Part shown: positions 60,031 through 64,000 of the stretch, piece by piece
How positions within the stretch are numbered: position 1 is the first letter of the stretch
How the letters are laid out: each line of letters begins with the position of its first letter
From: Stomoxys calcitrans
Taxonomy: Eukaryota > Arthropoda > Insecta > Diptera > Muscidae
Length of the DNA: 64,000 nucleotides
Direction: 5' to 3'
NCBI RefSeq assembly: GCF_963082655.1
Contig: NC_081552.1
Span: forward strand, 52,181,947-52,245,946
Program-made: the position numbers and the translations under genes
The notes under the pieces: generated by a model
What the model saw: only the letters and a program-made list of their open reading frames with translations
Database searches by the model: none
Told to the model about the DNA's origin: nothing

Positions 60031-61380
60031 ACAAGTAAAAGCGTGCTAAGTTCGGCCGGGCCGAATCTTATATACCCTCCACCATGGATCGCATTTGTCG
60101 AGTTTTTTTCCCGGCATCTCTTCTTAGACAAAACAGGATATAAGAAAAGATTTGCTCTGCTATTAGAGCGATATCAAGATATGGTCCGCTTTGGACCACA
60201 ATTAAATTATATGTTGGAGACCTGTGTAAAATGTCAGCCAATTCGAATAAGAATTGCGCTCTTTGTGAGCTCAAAAAGTAAAATAGAGATCGATTTATAT
60301 GGGAGCTGTATCGGGCTATGTACCGATTCAGACCATAATAAACACGTATGTTGACGGTCATGAAAGAATCCGTCGTACTAAATTTCAGGCAAATCGGAAA
60401 ATAATTGCGACCTCTAGAGGCACAAGAAGTCAAGATCCCATATCGGTTTATATGGCAGCTATATCAGGTTATGAACCGATTTGAACCTTATTTGACATAG
60501 TTGTTGAAAGTAACAATGAAAAACGTCTTGCGAAATTTCAGCCAAATCGGATAGGAATTGCGCCCTCTGGAAGCTCAAGAAGTCAAGTCCCCAGATCTGT
60601 TTATATGACAGCTATATCAGGTTATGAACCGATTTAAACCATATTTGGCACAGTTGTTGGATATCGTAACAAAACACGTCGTGCAAAATTTCATTCAAAT
60701 CGGGTAAGAATTGCGCACTCTAGAGGCTCAAGAAGTCAAGACCCAAGATCGGTTTATATGGCAGCTATATCAGGTTATGGACCGATTTGAACCATACTTA
60801 ACACAGTTGTTGGATATAATAACGAAATACGTCGTGCGAAATTTCATTCCAATCGGATTAGAATTGCGCCTTCTAGGGGCTCAAGAATTCAAGACCCAAG
60901 ATCGGTTTATATGACAGCTATCCCAGGTTATAAACCGATTTGAACCATACTTGGCACAGTTGTTGGATATCATAACAAAACACGTCGTGCTAAATTTCAT
61001 CCCAATCGGATAAGAAATGCGCACTCTAGAGGCTCAAGAAGTCAAGACCCAAGATCGGTTTATATGGCAGCTATATCAAAACATGGACCGAAATGGCCCA
61101 TTTACAATACCAACCGACCTACACTAATAGGAAGTATTTGTGCAAAATTTCAAGCGGCTAGCTTTACTCCATCGGAAGTTAGCGTGCTTTCGACAGACAG
61201 ACGGACGGACGGACGGACGGACAGACGGACAGACAGACGGACATGGCTAGATCGACATAAAATTTCACGACGATCAAGAATATATATATATTTTATGGGG
61301 TCTCAGACGAATATTTCGAGTAGTTACAATCAAAATGACGAAATTAGTATACCCCCCATCTTATGGTGGAGGGTATAAAA
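60031..61380 (+). mobile_element. HINE family A, full length, nested in Helitron
   Basis: Complete copy with hairpin, five units and an expanded GGAC/AGAC array at 61193-61242. Helitron sequence is continuous across it (CCCTAAAA.TA joined to AAAATTTGGTATCC). Confidence 0.93.
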
Positions 61381-61579
61381 ATTTGGTATCCAAATTTCGG
61401 ATGGGGTACCTAGGGGGCCATAAAATTTCACGACGATCAAGAATATATATACTTTATGGGGTCTCAGACGAATATTTCGAGTAGTTACAATCAAAATGAC
61501 GAAATTAGCATACCCCCCATCTTATGGTGGAGGGTATAAAAATTTGGTATCCAAATTTCGGATGGGGTACCTAGGGGGG
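61256..61579. repeat. 163-bp tandem duplication across HINE/Helitron joint
   Basis: CATAAAATTTCACGACGATC begins at 61256 and again at 61419. Each copy includes the HINE tail and the first ~35 bp of Helitron (GATGGGGTACCTAGGGGG). The second copy differs at a few bases. Confidence 0.92.
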
Positions 61580-62804
61580 CCACCCCACCCTAAAATCTAC
61601 CAAACGTATATTTAGACCAATTACGACTCAAATGAAATGTATTTAGGATAAAAAAAAGCACGAATCTTATATAAATTTGCGGGAAAAGTGTCAATGGGGC
61701 CATCCCACCCCCACAACACCACCCAAACAGTAAGTATTTTCTGACTATTGCAATATGAGACTCAAATAAGAGGGTTTTCAGAGTAGAACACGAATCCGCT
61801 ATATATTTTCAAGGCCAACTCACTGAGTGGGCGCCCTTCCCACAAAACACCCCCCAAGCCGGTCATGTTTGCCGAATATGGAAATATGGGGCTCAAATTA
61901 AAAGTATTTGGAAGTAGACCACGTATCTGATATTAACATTTGGGACCAACTGTCTAGGGGATGTCCCACCACCATAACAACCCCCACATAGGACAGAGTT
62001 GCTCACCAAGACAATTTGGGTCTTAAAGAGAGTGGAACTAAATATTTGCAGACTTTTGCAATAAGGAGTTTAAATGAGATTAGAAAACGAATTTGATATC
62101 CAATTTTGAGACCAATGGCAATATGGGGTTCAAATAAATGATATATAGATATATGAGAATAGAGCACGTTGCTGATATATTTTCCGGGCTTAGTGATTGG
62201 GGGACAACCCCAATCCCAAAAACACCCCTAAATCGGCCATATTTATCGACTATGTCAATGTGGAGTTTACAAGAAAGTTAGGGGGGTAGAGCAAGATTTG
62301 ATACCCATTTTCGGGACCAATTTTCTGGGAGTCAACCCCTTTCCCAAAATACCCCACGAACAGCAATTTTTTACTGACCATCGCAATATGGGAGTAGATT
62401 TGGGAGTAGATTACGAACTTTATATACAAATGTTATGGGGTTTAAAGAAATAGTAATTGAAAGAAGAGCACGATGCTTATATTTTTTCAGGGCCAAGTGT
62501 CTGAAGGACCACCTCACCCCCGAAAACACCCCTAAATCAGATATCATGAGAATATCGGGCTGAAATAAAGTATCTTAAGAATAGAGTACACCTTACATCC
62601 AAACTTTAATTGGTAGACCAATAGAGATCATATGGGATTCAGATAAAGGCACTTATATGGTTAAACTGTTTGTCAAGCGATATACCATTTTTGTAGCAAG
62701 GTATTTGACTAAAAGCTCTTCAGTTGTCGAAAATAAATATTCCAAGCAAACTTTTGTTCCATATGAAGTAAGTAAAAGAAGGCGCAGCGGAGCGGGTCAG
62801 CTAG

Positions 62805-62886
62805 TAATGCATTATAATTAAAATCGAACAACAAATGCCTTCGTAAATTGCAAACTAGAAAGCAGATCTTGTAAAAAATTACAACA
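62805..62886. other. Short spacer
   Basis: AT-rich, 82 bp, no feature. Confidence 0.3.
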
Positions 62887-64000
62887 ACAACAAGTAAGAA
62901 GGCGTTAAGTTCGGCAGGGCCGAACTTTGGATACCCACCACCTCGGGTATATATGTGAACCACATTTCGTCAAAATCCAGTGAAAAATGCATACCTTAAG
63001 CCCCATAGCAGCTCTATAGATATCATCCCATTTAGACCAAATGCTTGTAAGTACAAGTCATTGTTCAACCGAGAGATCGGTCTATATGGCAGCTATATCC
63101 AAATCTGGACCGATCTGAGCCAAATTGAAGACAAATATCGAAGGGCCCAACACAAGTCATTGTCCCAAATTTCGGCGACATCGGACAATAAATGCGCTTT
63201 TTATGAGCCCAAAACCTTAAATCGAGAGATCGGTCTATATGGCAGCTATATCCAAATCTGAACCGATCTAGACCAAACTAAAGAATGATGTCGAAGGGCC
63301 TAAGGCAAATCACTGTCCCAAATTTCAGCAAAATCGGATAATAAATGCCCCTTTTATGGGCCTAAGACCATAAATCGGAGGATCGGTCTATATGGAAGCT
63401 ATATCCAAATTTGGACCGATCTGAGCCAAATTGACGAAGAATATCGAAGGGCTCAACGCAACTCACTGTCCCAAATTTCAGCAAAATCAGATAATAAATG
63501 TGGCTTTTATGGGCCTAAGACCATAAATCGGGGGATCGGTCTATATGGCAGCTATATCCAAATTTGAACCGATCTGGACCAAATTGACGAAGGATGTCGA
63601 AGGGATCAACGCAATTCACTGTTCCAAATTTCAGCAAAATCGGATAATAAATGTGGCTTTTATGGGCCTAAGACCATAAATCGGAGGATCGGTCTATATG
63701 GCAGCTATATCCAAATCTGAACCGATCTGGGCCAAATTGACGAGGAATGTTGAAGGGCCTAACACAACTCACTGTCCCAAATTTCAGCAAAATCGGATAA
63801 TAAATGTGGCTTTTATGGGCCTAAGACCCTAAATCGGCGGAACGGTCTATATGGGGGCTATATCAAGATATAGTCCGATATAGCCCATCTTCGAAATTAA
63901 CCTGCTTATGGACAAAAAAAGAATCTGTGCAAAATTTCAGCTCAATATCTCAATTTTTAAAGACTGTAGCGTGATTTCAACAGACAGACGGACAGACGGA
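62887..64000 (+). mobile_element. HINE family B, cut by window edge
   Basis: ACAAGTAAGAAGGCGTTAAG, hairpin (one mutation: TTCGGCAGGGCCGAA), ATACCCACCACCTCGGG, six ~153-bp units (the phrase CCTAAGACCATAAATCGG recurs at 63361, 63514 and 63667), then GGACAAAAAAAGAATCTGTG and the start of the GACAGACGG array at the last bases. Confidence 0.9.

Larger units (their letters stand above)
58592..62804 (+). mobile_element. Helitron carrying two nested HINEs
   Basis: Segments 58592-58602, 59777-60030 and 61381-62804 join to one Helitron: 5' TCTTATATATA, TAAAAATCAATTTGTGTTTG, AAACGGCTGAACCGATTTTC, then tandem units, and the 3' end GGCGCAGCGGAGCGGG with CTAG at 62801-62804 followed by T. It starts immediately behind the CTAG of the previous Helitron. 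It encodes no Rep/helicase. Confidence 0.85.

Overview
The window is nuclear DNA of a higher (calyptrate, probably muscid, e.g. Stomoxys- or Musca-like) fly. This is inferred from spliced genes with consensus GT/AG introns, AT-rich spacers, Drosophila-like gene families, and a very high load of repeats of the dipteran DINE-1/mini-me kind. It is not prokaryotic: there are no operons, ribosome-binding sites or CRISPR arrays. By eye, more than 80% of the window is mobile-element DNA.

Three host genes, all on the minus strand, can be assembled exon by exon. (1) A polypeptide N-acetylgalactosaminyltransferase (pgant/GALNT) has exons at 22762-22347, 17498-16730 and 16666-16010. It encodes 613 codons: a type II membrane anchor, a GT27 catalytic domain with D-A-H, and a ricin-type lectin domain. 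Its 4.85-kb first intron is filled with transposons. (2) A complete cytosolic sulfotransferase (ST1) has five exons between 27196 and 25925 and encodes 325 aa. (3) A paralogous sulfotransferase (ST2) has exons at 50684-50555, 40805-40478, 40418-40352 and 40284-40149, with exon lengths identical to ST1 (130, 328, 67, 136). Its second intron is 9.75 kb of nested elements. Its first exon is not visible and probably lies beyond the right edge.

The rest is built mainly from two classes of non-autonomous elements. The first class I call HINE-like (Helentron-associated/DINE-1/mini-me type). Copies carry a conserved 5' hairpin (around TTCGGCCGGGCCGAA), subterminal inverted repeats, tandem ~153-bp internal units, a GTCY tetranucleotide array and a conserved 3' tail. 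There are four families: A (TATACCCTCCACCAT / ATGGTGGAGGGTATA), B (ATACCCACCACCTCGGG), C (AACCCACCACCATGGATTCT) and D (ACCACAGTGGTGGTGTA). In this annotation + means the hairpin end lies at the lower coordinate. The second class is non-autonomous Helitrons: 5' TC, 3' CTAG followed by T, a GC-rich 3' end near GCGCAGCGGAGCGGGC, and internal ~125-140-bp tandem units. Smaller contributors are a CR1-group non-LTR retrotransposon (29448-33612), two fragments of an RTE-like retrotransposon, mariner-type elements, a possible pogo-like end and a possible LTR.

Layout: 1-15.9 kb repeats; 16.0-22.8 kb pgant; 23.0-25.8 kb repeats; 25.9-27.2 kb ST1; 27.5-40.0 kb repeats including the CR1-group element; 40.1-50.7 kb ST2 and its huge intron; 50.7-64 kb nested Helitrons and HINEs, probably ST2 intron 1. 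Nesting is readable in several places, and in three cases the uninterrupted target can be reconstructed, which gives relative ages and element borders. I see no convincing novel enzyme system. The most interesting material is repeat biology: conserved hairpins and unit length across diverged families, tail-to-head Helitrons, and a patch of one family copied into another. The other point of interest is the two sulfotransferase genes, which automated annotation would probably split.
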